From Folioceros fuciformis (Eukaryota > Anthocerotophyta > Anthocerotopsida > Anthocerotales), in contig JBNGIO010006284.1 of NCBI GenBank assembly GCA_049999805.1, positions 87,172-108,433 on the forward strand: 21,262 nucleotides of DNA, read 5' to 3'. Made by a program: the position numbers and the translations under genes. This document shows, piece by piece, positions 8,328 to 17,199 of the stretch (positions are counted from its first letter, which is position 1; each line of letters opens with the position of its first letter). Below the pieces are notes generated by a model, which had not been told where the DNA came from, made no database searches, and was given only the letters and a program-made list of their open reading frames with translations.

Positions 8328-10670
8328 ATGCTTGTGTCTGACATATCCAGGGTGCCGGGGAGCAAGATTGTGAGTGACTATAATCGGAGGTTGAGGAAGA
8401 GTTGTGAGGAGACACGGCTGGATAAGGCTTTGGATGTCCTGGAATGGGAGGTTCGACTGACTGGGTCGGTTTGTACTCGGTTACTGTGCCATCTGCTGCA
8501 GAGGTGCAGGGAGGACGGCGATGCGGAAGCCGGGAGGCGGCTGCAAGCTGTGGCTGTTGGAAGTGGGTATGACACACAGGAGCACGTTGCGAACCAGCTC
8601 ATTCAGATGCACGCTGCTTGTGGGGGTTTGAAGCAGGCTAACCAGGTGTTCAGCAAGCTGTTTGCTCCCAGTAAGGTTGTGTGGGCTGCTATAATATCAG
8701 CCCATTCGAAGCTGGGGGAGTCTGAGCACGCCATTCGATTGTACAACGAGATGCTGCTGTCAGGCATTAAAGCAGATGACTACGTGTTTGTAGCGGCCCT
8801 CACAGCCTGCAGCAACGTGGAGGCCTTGGCACAGGGCAAGCTCATTCATGCCCAGATACTTGGAAGTGGACAGGAAATCAACTGTTTTGTGGGCAGCACG
8901 CTCATTCACATGTACGCAAAGTGTGGGAACCTGGACATGGCCAAGCAGGTGTTCGAAAGATTGACTTCCAAGGATCTGGTCACATGGAATGCGATGATTG
9001 CAGGATTGGCGCAGGAAGGGGAGTGTCAAGAAGCATTCAGCCTTTTCCGCCAGCTGCAGGAGGAGGGACTAGAGCCGAGTCAAGGGACATTTGTGAGTCT
9101 GCTAAAGGCCTGTTCCGTTGTTGGTGCTCTGGATCAAGGGAGGCTGCTTCACACCAGAGTTATGGAAATCGGGGTAGAGTCTGATTGTTTTGTTGGCTGT
9201 AGCCTTGTTGACATGTACGCGAAATGTGGGGCCACTTCCGCTGCACGCAATGTTTTTGATAGGTTATCTGTGAAAAGCTCTGTCACGTGGAGTGCAATGC
9301 TTACAGGGTACGTGCAGGACCCTGGTGGTGACCAGGAAGAGGCGCTTCTCCTCTTCCATCACATGCAAGTGGAGGGCATGCCGGCAGAGAAAGTGTCTGT
9401 ACTTTGCATCCTGAAAGCATGCGCTAATCTTGGAGCTCTAGAGCAAGGCAAGCTGGTACATGCACATATCGTGGAAAATGAACATCAGACAGATACTAGT
9501 CTGGGGAACACGCTTGTGTATATGTACGCTAACTGTGAGAGCCTGGTGGATGCTCGCAGGGTTTTTGATTCGCTCCGGACAAAAGATTTGATATCCTGGA
9601 ATGCCATGATCTCGGCATATGCCCAGCAAGGTAGTGGGCAAGATGCCTTCCGACTTTTCCAGGAAATGCGAGACAAGGGTGTGCAACCCAACCAGGTGAC
9701 TCTAGTAAGCATTTTGAAAGCCTGTTCAAGTGTGGCTGCTCTCAATCAAGGCAAGGTGGTCCATAGCTACGTTCAACAAAATGGTTTTGGCACAGACTTA
9801 ATGGTCGCCAACGTCTTGGTTGATATGTATGCCAGATGCGGGAGCTTCGGAGATGCACGAAAAGTGTTCGATTCTCTGGCCGTGAGAGATGTGGTGTCAT
9901 GGAATGCCGTAATTGGAGGATGTGCTCAGCACGGTGATGGACACTTAGCTGTACAGCTATTCAAGGACATGCTGCAGGTAGGGGTCTGTCCAGACAACGT
10001 AACTTTCGTCTGTCTCCTGTCTGCTTGTAGCCACGCTGGGCTGTTACAGGAGGGCATTCACGTCTTTGGCTCCATGGCTGTAGAGTTTGGGATCTGTCCC
10101 CAGATCAGACATTATGTATGTTTGGTTGACCTTCTGGGCCGGTCAGGCTGTCTCATAGAAGCAGAGGCTTTTGTGAACAGAATACCAGTGCAGCATGATG
10201 CTGTTTTGTGGTTGACCCTACTGGGAGCTTGCCGAAACCAAGGCAACGTGGAGATAGGAAGACGTGCCTTCGATGCCATTCTCAGGATAGATGAAACAGA
10301 TGCTGCTGCTTATGTGCTGATGGCTGAGATCTACACTGCAGCTGGCAGGCCGGATGATGAAGCAGACATACGAAGACAGATGCAGAGTGCGGGTGTGAAG
10401 AAGGATCCTGGTCGGACTTGGATGGAACTTGGGAAAGAGGTGCACGCTTTCGTGGTTAAAGATGAGGAGCACCCAGAGCGGCAACAGATTTATGCCAGGC
10501 TTGAGAGATTGGTAAGCGAAATCAGCAATCATGGCTCGGCGGAAGAGGACTCGAGTTGCTTGCAGGAAAAGTCAGACGACGACACGGCGGGTGGCCAGTG
10601 TGATAGGCTGGCACTTGCTTTCAGCATTTTGACCAGGTGCCACAGAAACAGGAGAACGAAGAAAAGATAG
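8328..10670 (+). CDS. PLS-class PPR protein, E type with vestigial DYW tail (PPR gene 1)
   Basis: A 780-aa open frame (818 aa, 46 + 772, if the upstream exon is used). Such nuclear-encoded proteins bind organelle RNA, usually to place C-to-U editing sites, each repeat reading about one base. PLS repeats fill roughly residues 55-620; diagnostic pieces recur at about 100-aa spacing (LIHMYAKCGNLDMAKQVF, LVTWNAMIAG, VSWNAVIGGCAQHG). E1/E2 motifs follow (VLWLTLLGACRNQGNVEIG, DPGRTWMELGKEVHAFVV, HPERQQIYARLERLV, to about 733). The remaining 47 residues are not a working DYW domain, but QCDRLALAFSIL near 757-768 aligns in spacing and sequence with the DYW active-site region; the HSE triplet is CDR. 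The ATG at 8328 has a TGA three codons upstream and gives no obvious transit peptide. Intronless across the repeats. Family certain; RNA target unknown. Confidence 0.93.
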   Translation: MLVSDISRVPGSKIVSDYNRRLRKSCEETRLDKALDVLEWEVRLTGSVCTRLLCHLLQRCREDGDAEAGRRLQAVAVGSGYDTQEHVANQLIQMHAACGGLKQANQVFSKLFAPSKVVWAAIISAHSKLGESEHAIRLYNEMLLSGIKADDYVFVAALTACSNVEALAQGKLIHAQILGSGQEINCFVGSTLIHMYAKCGNLDMAKQVFERLTSKDLVTWNAMIAGLAQEGECQEAFSLFRQLQEEGLEPSQGTFVSLLKACSVVGALDQGRLLHTRVMEIGVESDCFVGCSLVDMYAKCGATSAARNVFDRLSVKSSVTWSAMLTGYVQDPGGDQEEALLLFHHMQVEGMPAEKVSVLCILKACANLGALEQGKLVHAHIVENEHQTDTSLGNTLVYMYANCESLVDARRVFDSLRTKDLISWNAMISAYAQQGSGQDAFRLFQEMRDKGVQPNQVTLVSILKACSSVAALNQGKVVHSYVQQNGFGTDLMVANVLVDMYARCGSFGDARKVFDSLAVRDVVSWNAVIGGCAQHGDGHLAVQLFKDMLQVGVCPDNVTFVCLLSACSHAGLLQEGIHVFGSMAVEFGICPQIRHYVCLVDLLGRSGCLIEAEAFVNRIPVQHDAVLWLTLLGACRNQGNVEIGRRAFDAILRIDETDAAAYVLMAEIYTAAGRPDDEADIRRQMQSAGVKKDPGRTWMELGKEVHAFVVKDEEHPERQQIYARLERLVSEISNHGSAEEDSSCLQEKSDDDTAGGQCDRLALAFSILTRCHRNRRTKKR

Positions 10671-11613
10671 GTACGTTGTTCAGTCTTCCATAGGCCAGCC
10701 ACCACAGAACAAGTATGCCCCGGTAGCATGAAACAGGATGCAGACAGTCGTACCAACAAGCTGGATGCAAAAATCCATTCCAGGCCCGTCCAGGCCATGC
10801 TCTGCTTGCGACAAGCAGCCCTGGATCATCTACGATATGCTCCAAGGGATGCGGTATTGTCTGCTAAGAGAATTAAGCATTCTTAGGGGCATGTCTAGCT
10901 TGCAGTCGTCTAGAAGCACACACAGTTGAAGTCCTTTGTTCTGTAGCTGTGGCCACGCTGTTTCCGCAGGGCTTCCTACCCCATTCCCTGCTCGGAACAC
11001 CTTCCAATCAATAGATTCTATGCCACGAGATCTTTTTCAGGAAGCTCATTGAACAAGACCTGAGGCATCGTCCCAGAGGCTACTCTTTGCATATTCTGCT
11101 ACCACTGAGGGCCTAGGAAATGACTTGCCTGTGGCAAAGTTAGAGAACCTTGCCCTGAGCATCCTCTGAGCTGACACGCCACTCTTTTTTCATGTCCATC
11201 AGGCTGCTGCAAGTGACAACGTCTTCACTCTCAAGCTTTCCCAAATCTATACGTGAATCCGCACCTTTCCCTCCTAAGCCAGAGTACTGATCCCTTCGCA
11301 ATCGTGAGAGGCCTTACAGTCAGCGTTTACCCAAAACTCAGATCCAGTTTGCTGCACTGGGCAAGTTCGACAAACTATACTGTTCAGCTCCATCAGAGCT
11401 TGCAAAGCGCAGCCGGTCGCGAGACGTCGGAAACAGTTTTTGGAGATCGATGTTCTGCATTAATATGTTAGACCACTTCACCTATATCCAGGGCAGCCAG
11501 AGCTGGGAACAGCGCCCCGAGCCCAATTTCGTGTGGCATTGCCCTCTTGCTTGAATGGAACCAAACTTGCTGAGTTCTCGAGAGGCCGGAACGAAAATTC
11601 TGGTACGAGTACT
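10671..11613. other. Intergenic region between the two PPR genes
   Basis: About 940 bp. It should contain the 3' UTR of PPR gene 1 and the promoter and leader of PPR gene 2. The frame of gene 2 is open from 11464 (after a TAA at 11461) but has no ATG before 11614. No continuation of the lost DYW domain is seen in the three plus frames after 10670. No RNA gene or transposon is recognised. Confidence 0.5.
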
Positions 11614-14142
11614 ATGTTTTGCGGAAGGAGCTCAGTTGGGAATCACAGCTGCCTGGAAGCTGTCACGCGGAAACCGACAGCTCTGCTTGTAGCAGCAACT
11701 TTTCTGGAACCCGCAAACAGAAATGGATTGAATCAAATCTGGTGTGGGAGGAGCTACACGGGCACGTGGGGCCAGCGCCACACACTCAGTTGTCGCGACA
11801 GACAAACTAAGAAGAACTCCTATCTAGATTTTGTTCATCCTGCTCTGGATGTGACTCATAGTGCCTCTACCGCCAAGTGGAACGTGTCGGATGACGATGC
11901 CCCTTACAGACCTGCAGGATATGAGACATGTGTCACAGCTGAGATGGTCAGCAAACTATGTGAACAGGGGTACCTTAAGGAGGCCGTCGAGTCTCTGGGA
12001 ATTTTGGTGCAAACGGGCTGTGCAATCTCTCAGTTGGTCTTCTATACAGTCCTGAAACAATGTGGGCTCCAGAAGGATCTGGTTCTGGGACGCCGTGTCC
12101 ATGCTCTCAGTGTCGAAACCGGGTATGGGTCAGAAACGTTCCTTTGCAATCACATCGTGCGAATGTATGCTTCACATGCCAAGTTGCAAGAAGCAGTGGA
12201 TGTGTTTACCCTGGTTGCTTCACCAGATGCCTTTCTTTGGTCTTCCATCATCTCTGCACATGTTAACCATGGACAGGCTAAGCAGGCCATAGAACTGTAT
12301 CATCGGATGCGGCGGTCAAGTGTGAAGCCAGATGGACATGTATTTGTAGCCGCCCTTCAGGCTTGTGCAAGGGGAGCAGACTTGAAAACTGGGCAGGAGG
12401 TGCATGCTGCCACTCTGGCCAGTGGGCTTGCGCTTGATGTGTTTATCTGTAACAGCTTGGTGGACATGTATGCAAAGTGTGGCAGCTTGGAAGACGCTCG
12501 GAGAGTATTCGACGGCCTTGGTCACAAAAATGTGGTAACCTGGAATGCCATGATCGCGGGATATGCTCAGCAGGGCTTGGGGCTCGAAGCCCTTCGTCTT
12601 TACAGCGCCATGCAAAGAGAAGTGATAGCTGACCCCACTTATGTTACATTTGTGTGCGTCCTTCAGGCTTGTGCAGTGGTGGGCACCGCAGCTTTGGAGC
12701 AGGGGAGGCAGCTTCATGCACAGATTGGAAAACAAGGGCTTCTGGCTGATGCGGTTGTAGGTTGCAGCCTGGTGAACATGTACGCAAAGTGTGGCTGTCT
12801 GGAATCAGCTCAAAGAGTGTTTGATAGGCTTCCTCAAAGAGATGTTGTGACATGGACCTCTCTGATGGCAGGATACTCACAGCAAGGCAGAGGTCAGGAA
12901 GCTCTTCGTCTTTACAATATGATGCAAGAAGAAGGTATGGCTGCACCCAATTCCGTAACATTTCTCTCTCTCCTCCAGGCATGTGCAAGTATGGGTACCC
13001 CGGCTTTGGAGAAAGGGAAGCAGCTTCATGCACACATTAGAGACGAAGGGTATGAAGCTGATGTGTTTGTAGCCAACAGTTTGGTGAACATGTACGCAAA
13101 GTGTGGCAGCATAGAAGATGCACAGATAATATTCGATGGGCTTCCTCACAAAGATGCTGTGACATGGAATTCCATGATCACAGGATACTCCCAACAGGGC
13201 ATGGAGCAGGAAGCTCTTCGTCTCTACAGAGTTATGCAAGAAGAAGGCATGGTTGCACCTGATTCTGCGACCTTTGTGTGCCTCCTGCGCGCATGTGCGA
13301 ATGTGGCAGCTTTGCATATGGGAAGGCAGCTTCATGCACAGGTGGAGGAACAAGGGCTCCAAGCTGACATACTTGTTGCTGTGAGTTTGATGAACATGTA
13401 TGCAAAGTCGGGGAGCATGGTTGACGCACAGCACCTCTTTGAGGCATTGCCGACAAGAGATATCGTGGCCTGGAATGTACTGATTGCAGGCTATACTCGT
13501 CAAGCGGACAATGAAGTGGTATTTGATCTGTTTCATAGAATGCAGGACAACGGCATACTCCCAGAGGACGTCACCTTCCTCAGTGTACTAACAGTATGCA
13601 GCCACACAGGTCTACTGAACGAGGGGCGAGAGTTCTTCGAGGCCATGATCGACCGATATGGGATCAGTCCCACTGCGGACCACTATACATGTATGGTGGA
13701 TCTCCTGGGTCGGGCAGGCCTACTCGAAGAGGCACTGGATTTGGTTAGGGCAATGCCTGTGTTACCTGATTCTGCTGTCTGGCACGCTTTAATGGGAGCT
13801 TGTCAAAAGTGGAGAAATGTGAAGGTCGGACGCCATGCGTTCGATGAGGTACTCAAGCTAGACAACGAGAATCCTGTGGCATATGTGTTGATGTCGAATA
13901 TATACACCAGCGCTCAAATGTCCAAGCAGGCTCAAGAGATGCAGGCCAGGAGAACAGCAATCAGAGCCTGGAAGGAGCCAGGGCATAGCTGGTGGACAGA
14001 CATGGAGGGACAGGTCCACTGTTTTCTGGTTGGGCATCAGGGACACCCTGAAAGTGACGATATATATGAAACGCTGGAACAGCTTGTTTTGCAAGCGAAG
14101 GAGGAAGGGTACGCGCCACTCGAACTCTGGAGATATGACTAA
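11614..14142 (+). CDS. PLS-class PPR protein, E type without DYW domain (PPR gene 2)
   Basis: 842 aa from the first in-frame ATG. The frame is open further upstream but only with a GTG at 11533, which a nuclear gene would not use. The first ~110 residues have no repeats and few acidic residues early on, as expected for an organelle transit region. PLS repeats start near VSKLCEQGYLKEAV and run for about 600 residues; key pieces are LVDMYAKCGSLEDARRVF, VVTWNAMIAGYAQQG and LVNMYAKCGSIEDAQ. Three central PLS triplets are very alike and recur every 312 bp (104 codons), suggesting recent internal duplication. E1/E2 motifs close the protein (AVWHALMGACQKW, AYVLMSNIYT, GHSWWTDMEGQVHCFLVG, DIYETLEQLV). 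It stops at EEGYAPLELWRYD, where a DYW domain would begin. Probable role: organelle RNA binding or editing-site recognition. Paralogous to PPR gene 1. Confidence 0.93.
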   Translation: MFCGRSSVGNHSCLEAVTRKPTALLVAATFLEPANRNGLNQIWCGRSYTGTWGQRHTLSCRDRQTKKNSYLDFVHPALDVTHSASTAKWNVSDDDAPYRPAGYETCVTAEMVSKLCEQGYLKEAVESLGILVQTGCAISQLVFYTVLKQCGLQKDLVLGRRVHALSVETGYGSETFLCNHIVRMYASHAKLQEAVDVFTLVASPDAFLWSSIISAHVNHGQAKQAIELYHRMRRSSVKPDGHVFVAALQACARGADLKTGQEVHAATLASGLALDVFICNSLVDMYAKCGSLEDARRVFDGLGHKNVVTWNAMIAGYAQQGLGLEALRLYSAMQREVIADPTYVTFVCVLQACAVVGTAALEQGRQLHAQIGKQGLLADAVVGCSLVNMYAKCGCLESAQRVFDRLPQRDVVTWTSLMAGYSQQGRGQEALRLYNMMQEEGMAAPNSVTFLSLLQACASMGTPALEKGKQLHAHIRDEGYEADVFVANSLVNMYAKCGSIEDAQIIFDGLPHKDAVTWNSMITGYSQQGMEQEALRLYRVMQEEGMVAPDSATFVCLLRACANVAALHMGRQLHAQVEEQGLQADILVAVSLMNMYAKSGSMVDAQHLFEALPTRDIVAWNVLIAGYTRQADNEVVFDLFHRMQDNGILPEDVTFLSVLTVCSHTGLLNEGREFFEAMIDRYGISPTADHYTCMVDLLGRAGLLEEALDLVRAMPVLPDSAVWHALMGACQKWRNVKVGRHAFDEVLKLDNENPVAYVLMSNIYTSAQMSKQAQEMQARRTAIRAWKEPGHSWWTDMEGQVHCFLVGHQGHPESDDIYETLEQLVLQAKEEGYAPLELWRYD

Positions 14143-14180
14143 TTGACAGCGTATAGGGGTATAGGAAAGCTAATGTCTCC

Positions 14181-16846
14181 TCACCTCAGTGGCTTCATTG
14201 CTTGTGCAAAATCTTCCAACAGTTCGGGAGTCAAGGCAGGCTGGATTCTGCTTACCGACTGCTCAAAATGCGACTTGCCAACCCTTTCTGCCTCCATGTC
14301 CTCCCTCAGGGCTGCCATGCCCGCCTCTTTGCAGACCGCAGAAAGCTCTGCTCCAGTGAACCTCTTGGTTATGGCAGCAATTTCCAGGAGGTTGACGTCC
14401 GCCGAAAGCTTCATCTTCCTTGTATGAACTTGCAAGACTTCAAGGCGGCCCTCGAGATCTGGCGGCGGCACGTATATAACCTTCCAAAGCGCGCCAAAGT
14501 ATGTTGATGACGTAAGGGAAAGACCAAAAGGAATTGAGCAAACGATTGAAGTAGAGATGAGTGTTCCTGGTAAGGAGAGTACCACATCGAACCTTCCGGG
14601 CCGAGCAAGGGCTGAGTCAATGGCATGCTTCCGATTGGTTGCTCCAAGGACCAAAACACCCTGCAACTCACGGCAGTCAAGGTCAAAACCAGCACTTCAT
14701 TAAAGCCAACTGGGAAAGTGTAGCAGAAAGAACATGCACCCACCTCAGCTAGCTCAAGCCCATCCATCTCCGTCAATAGAGTAGAAAGCAACTTCTCTCC
14801 GACCGATACTGTGCCACCACTATTCCTACTTTGGCCTGCCCTGAAAGCACAGTCTGTCAAAACCGTTAACAGATGTTGCTACAATGCGGCAACCTTCAAG
14901 TATCTCGGACTTACCGAGTCGTTCCGAGTACATCGATCTCATCAAAGAAAATCATGCAGGGAGCAGCTTGGCGGGCCCGTTTGAATGTCTCTCTCAGAAG
15001 GGCTTCTCCCTCCCCAACATACATGGAATAGAGTTCTGCTCCACTGCAAGAGAAGATAAGAGATGCACGAGTGCAGAAGGCAGGTTAGTAATTTCATATA
15101 GCCTATATACACACAGGCACACTGAGTTTGATGTGGAGAATGAGGAAACCTGAGAGAGATGAGAGTCGTATCTGCAGCATGGGCAGCAGCCTTGACCAAT
15201 GTAGTCTTGCAGCATCCAGGGGGGCCGTACAGTAGAACGCCACGAGGAGACTTCAGACCTAATCTAGCAAAAGCATCTGCATGCTTGAATGGCCATTCCA
15301 CGGCCTGACGGAGTCTCTTCTGCAAAAGCGAACCCAAAAGCTAACACACAGACAGAGACGAGGAATTGCTGTACTACAGACATCAAAATCATTCTTGGAT
15401 AGACCTTGACATCCTTGAGGCCCCCAATGTCATCCCAAGAAACCTTGGGTATCTCTGCAATTGCAAATCCTCTTACAATGCTAGGTCCAACCTTCCCACG
15501 TGCCTCATTCCACTCTTCCAGCCCAACCACTTGCAAACAGCCTTCATCGGCACCTCTGGCCTGAGTTTTTTTGAGAGCAATAGTTGCTGCCTCTCGACAC
15601 AAGGCTTGCAGATCAGCGCCAACATATCCATGACAGGAGGATGCTACAACCCACAAGTCCACGTCCGGACTCAATGGAAGATTCTTCGAATGAAGCTGAC
15701 CAAACATGAACCACATACCAGATGTTGAAGATGGATTAACAGGCACGGACAGAATCATCATACAAGTATAGCTTGGTTGTGGGCAGTACTTGTAGGATCT
15801 GATATCTCTCCTCAGCGCTGGGTGGATTCACAGCAATCTCTCTATCGAAACGTCCTGGTCGTCTGAGAGCAGGGTCAATAGCATTGACCCTGCATATTGG
15901 ATGAGCTGGTAAGTACGGGACCACAGTGTCGAATCCAAAACATGGAAGTCCCATCGGCATGCAACAGCCAGTAGCTGCAGCTCACCATAATGAAGCCCAT
16001 GACAATCCCCCCAACAAACGCATCCCCGCAGTACCTATTAGTAGCAGCAACTACAACAACGCGATCAGAGGATGTGGGCACTCCGTCCATCAACGTTAGC
16101 AGCTGCGCTACAATCCTTGCCTCCTGCTGCCGCCTGGCACAAAAGTGTATCAGTCACGTAGCTGCTGACAATGACAATCTCACTAACCAGCTATGAGAAA
16201 TAAACTGGGTGAAGATCAACCTGGCATCTCGACGGGGACAAAGAGCATCAATCTCGTCAATAAAAATAATAGCAGGTCGACCTTCCGCTGCTTTTGCCCT
16301 TGCCTCTGCAAAGGCTTCTCGAACTACCCGCTCACTCTCTCCAGCATATGGTCGAAGAACGGAGCTGGAACTGCACATTTGGGAGGACAAAGCCAAGGGA
16401 GGAGCTTTCTTTACCACCATGCCAGGCAACCCAAAGGAACAGATGATCACGTTCGTCACTAACCTGAGACTGGTCAAATGAGCTCCACTCTCACGGGCAA
16501 TAGCAAACACGAGACTAGTCTGCATTACAATATCAAACCCATCATCTCAGCTGCGATTCCAATTCTCCTATTTCAGGAAAACAAACATTTCTCCCCTCAC
16601 CTTGCCCGTTCCAGGAGGACCGTGCAGCAAAAGTCCCCGTGGCCACTGCTCCAACAAAACAACCACTGTCAGCACTTTCCCTCTCAAAAGTTTCAAAAAG
16701 AAGCTGGACATTGAATTAAACCCCGCAACCTTCAGGCCAAGGACAGCAGCTTCTCGGGCATACAGAACCGGCCACACCAAAAGCTCCCTTAGCGATTGTA
16801 GAGGTTCGGCCAAACCGGCTAGAACCTCCTCAGCTCGCCATGCCAT
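14181..16846 (-). CDS. CDC48B: CDC48B-type tandem AAA ATPase (SPATA5L1-like), complete, 12 exons
   Basis: Exons: 16730-16846, 16601-16645, 16464-16519, 16221-16370, 16035-16133, 15790-15889, 15405-15695, 15150-15319, 14915-15043, 14744-14840, 14583-14660 and 14181-14480. All 11 introns are GT-AG, 74-145 bp, and all phases agree, giving 543 aa. D1: Walker A GPPGTGKT (48-55), Walker B IIFIDEID (107-114), sensor-1 Asn155, arginine fingers in RRPGRFD (166, 169). D2: Walker A GPPGCCKT (318-325), Walker B MIFFDEID (373-380), sensor-1 Asn427, fingers in ARPGRFD (438, 441). There is no N-terminal adaptor domain; the protein starts [11 protein letters not shown] just before D1. CDC48/p97 relatives are hexameric ATPases that unfold or remodel proteins; the animal counterpart SPATA5L1 acts in ribosome maturation, while the plant role is less clear. 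Shares its upstream region with the gene at 17200 and converges on PPR gene 2. The fit to plant CDC48B is close throughout. Confidence 0.93.
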
Positions 16847-17199
16847 GGTCCTTGCAGCTTACTGGCCAAACACGACGGATGGACGTGAACAATTTCCAGT
16901 GGCATCATCATTAACCCTAAATATATGAAATTTTACGGGAACCTCGATCACTGGTCGACAGAGTCTATGTTGTACATATTTGTACAGACAAAAATTCAAC
17001 TTCAAGCATGGTTCATGGAAAAAAAACGGTCTTATGCCTCGAAGGAAGGAGAGTCCTGGAGCTAGAGCTGAACCGAGCGATGGGCGATGCGCTACGCGGT
17101 AACAGCGAGCAGCATGAGGAAATTCAAAGGTGCTCGCTTGACATGAATGATGAGGAGTATGTACGCAGGAGTTAAGGGTGGATCATAGTTTTAGACACT
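16847..17199. promoter_or_regulatory. Shared divergent upstream region (353 bp)
   Basis: The start codons of CDC48B (minus) and the galactose-binding/armadillo gene (plus) are 353 bp apart with nothing else between them, so both leaders and core promoters must fit here. Two TGTACA hexamers, each with a GTAC core, lie at 16971-16976 and 16981-16986, one helical turn apart. GTAC is the core bound by plant SBP/SPL factors, but a chance occurrence is possible. No clear TATA box is placed for either gene. Confidence 0.6.

Noticed and set aside
8191-8577. Minus-strand 128-aa frame opposite the start of PPR gene 1
   Set aside because: It overlaps the real gene on the other strand and its composition is random Ser/Pro-rich.
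10671-10929. Possible continuation of a DYW domain after PPR gene 1
   Set aside because: I read the three plus frames and found no zinc-binding CxxC pattern, no DYW-like end and no other deaminase motif.
11533-11613. GTG at 11533 as start of PPR gene 2
   Set aside because: Nuclear plant genes start with ATG. The first in-frame ATG is at 11614, and the 27 extra codons have no support.
12316-13536. Long minus-strand open frames opposite PPR gene 2 (up to 219 aa)
   Set aside because: They are antisense shadows of the PLS repeats and contain only repetitive reverse-complement peptide.
14143-14507. Plus-strand open frames over CDC48B exon 12
   Set aside because: The minus-strand reading matches an AAA ATPase domain end to end, so the plus frames are shadows.
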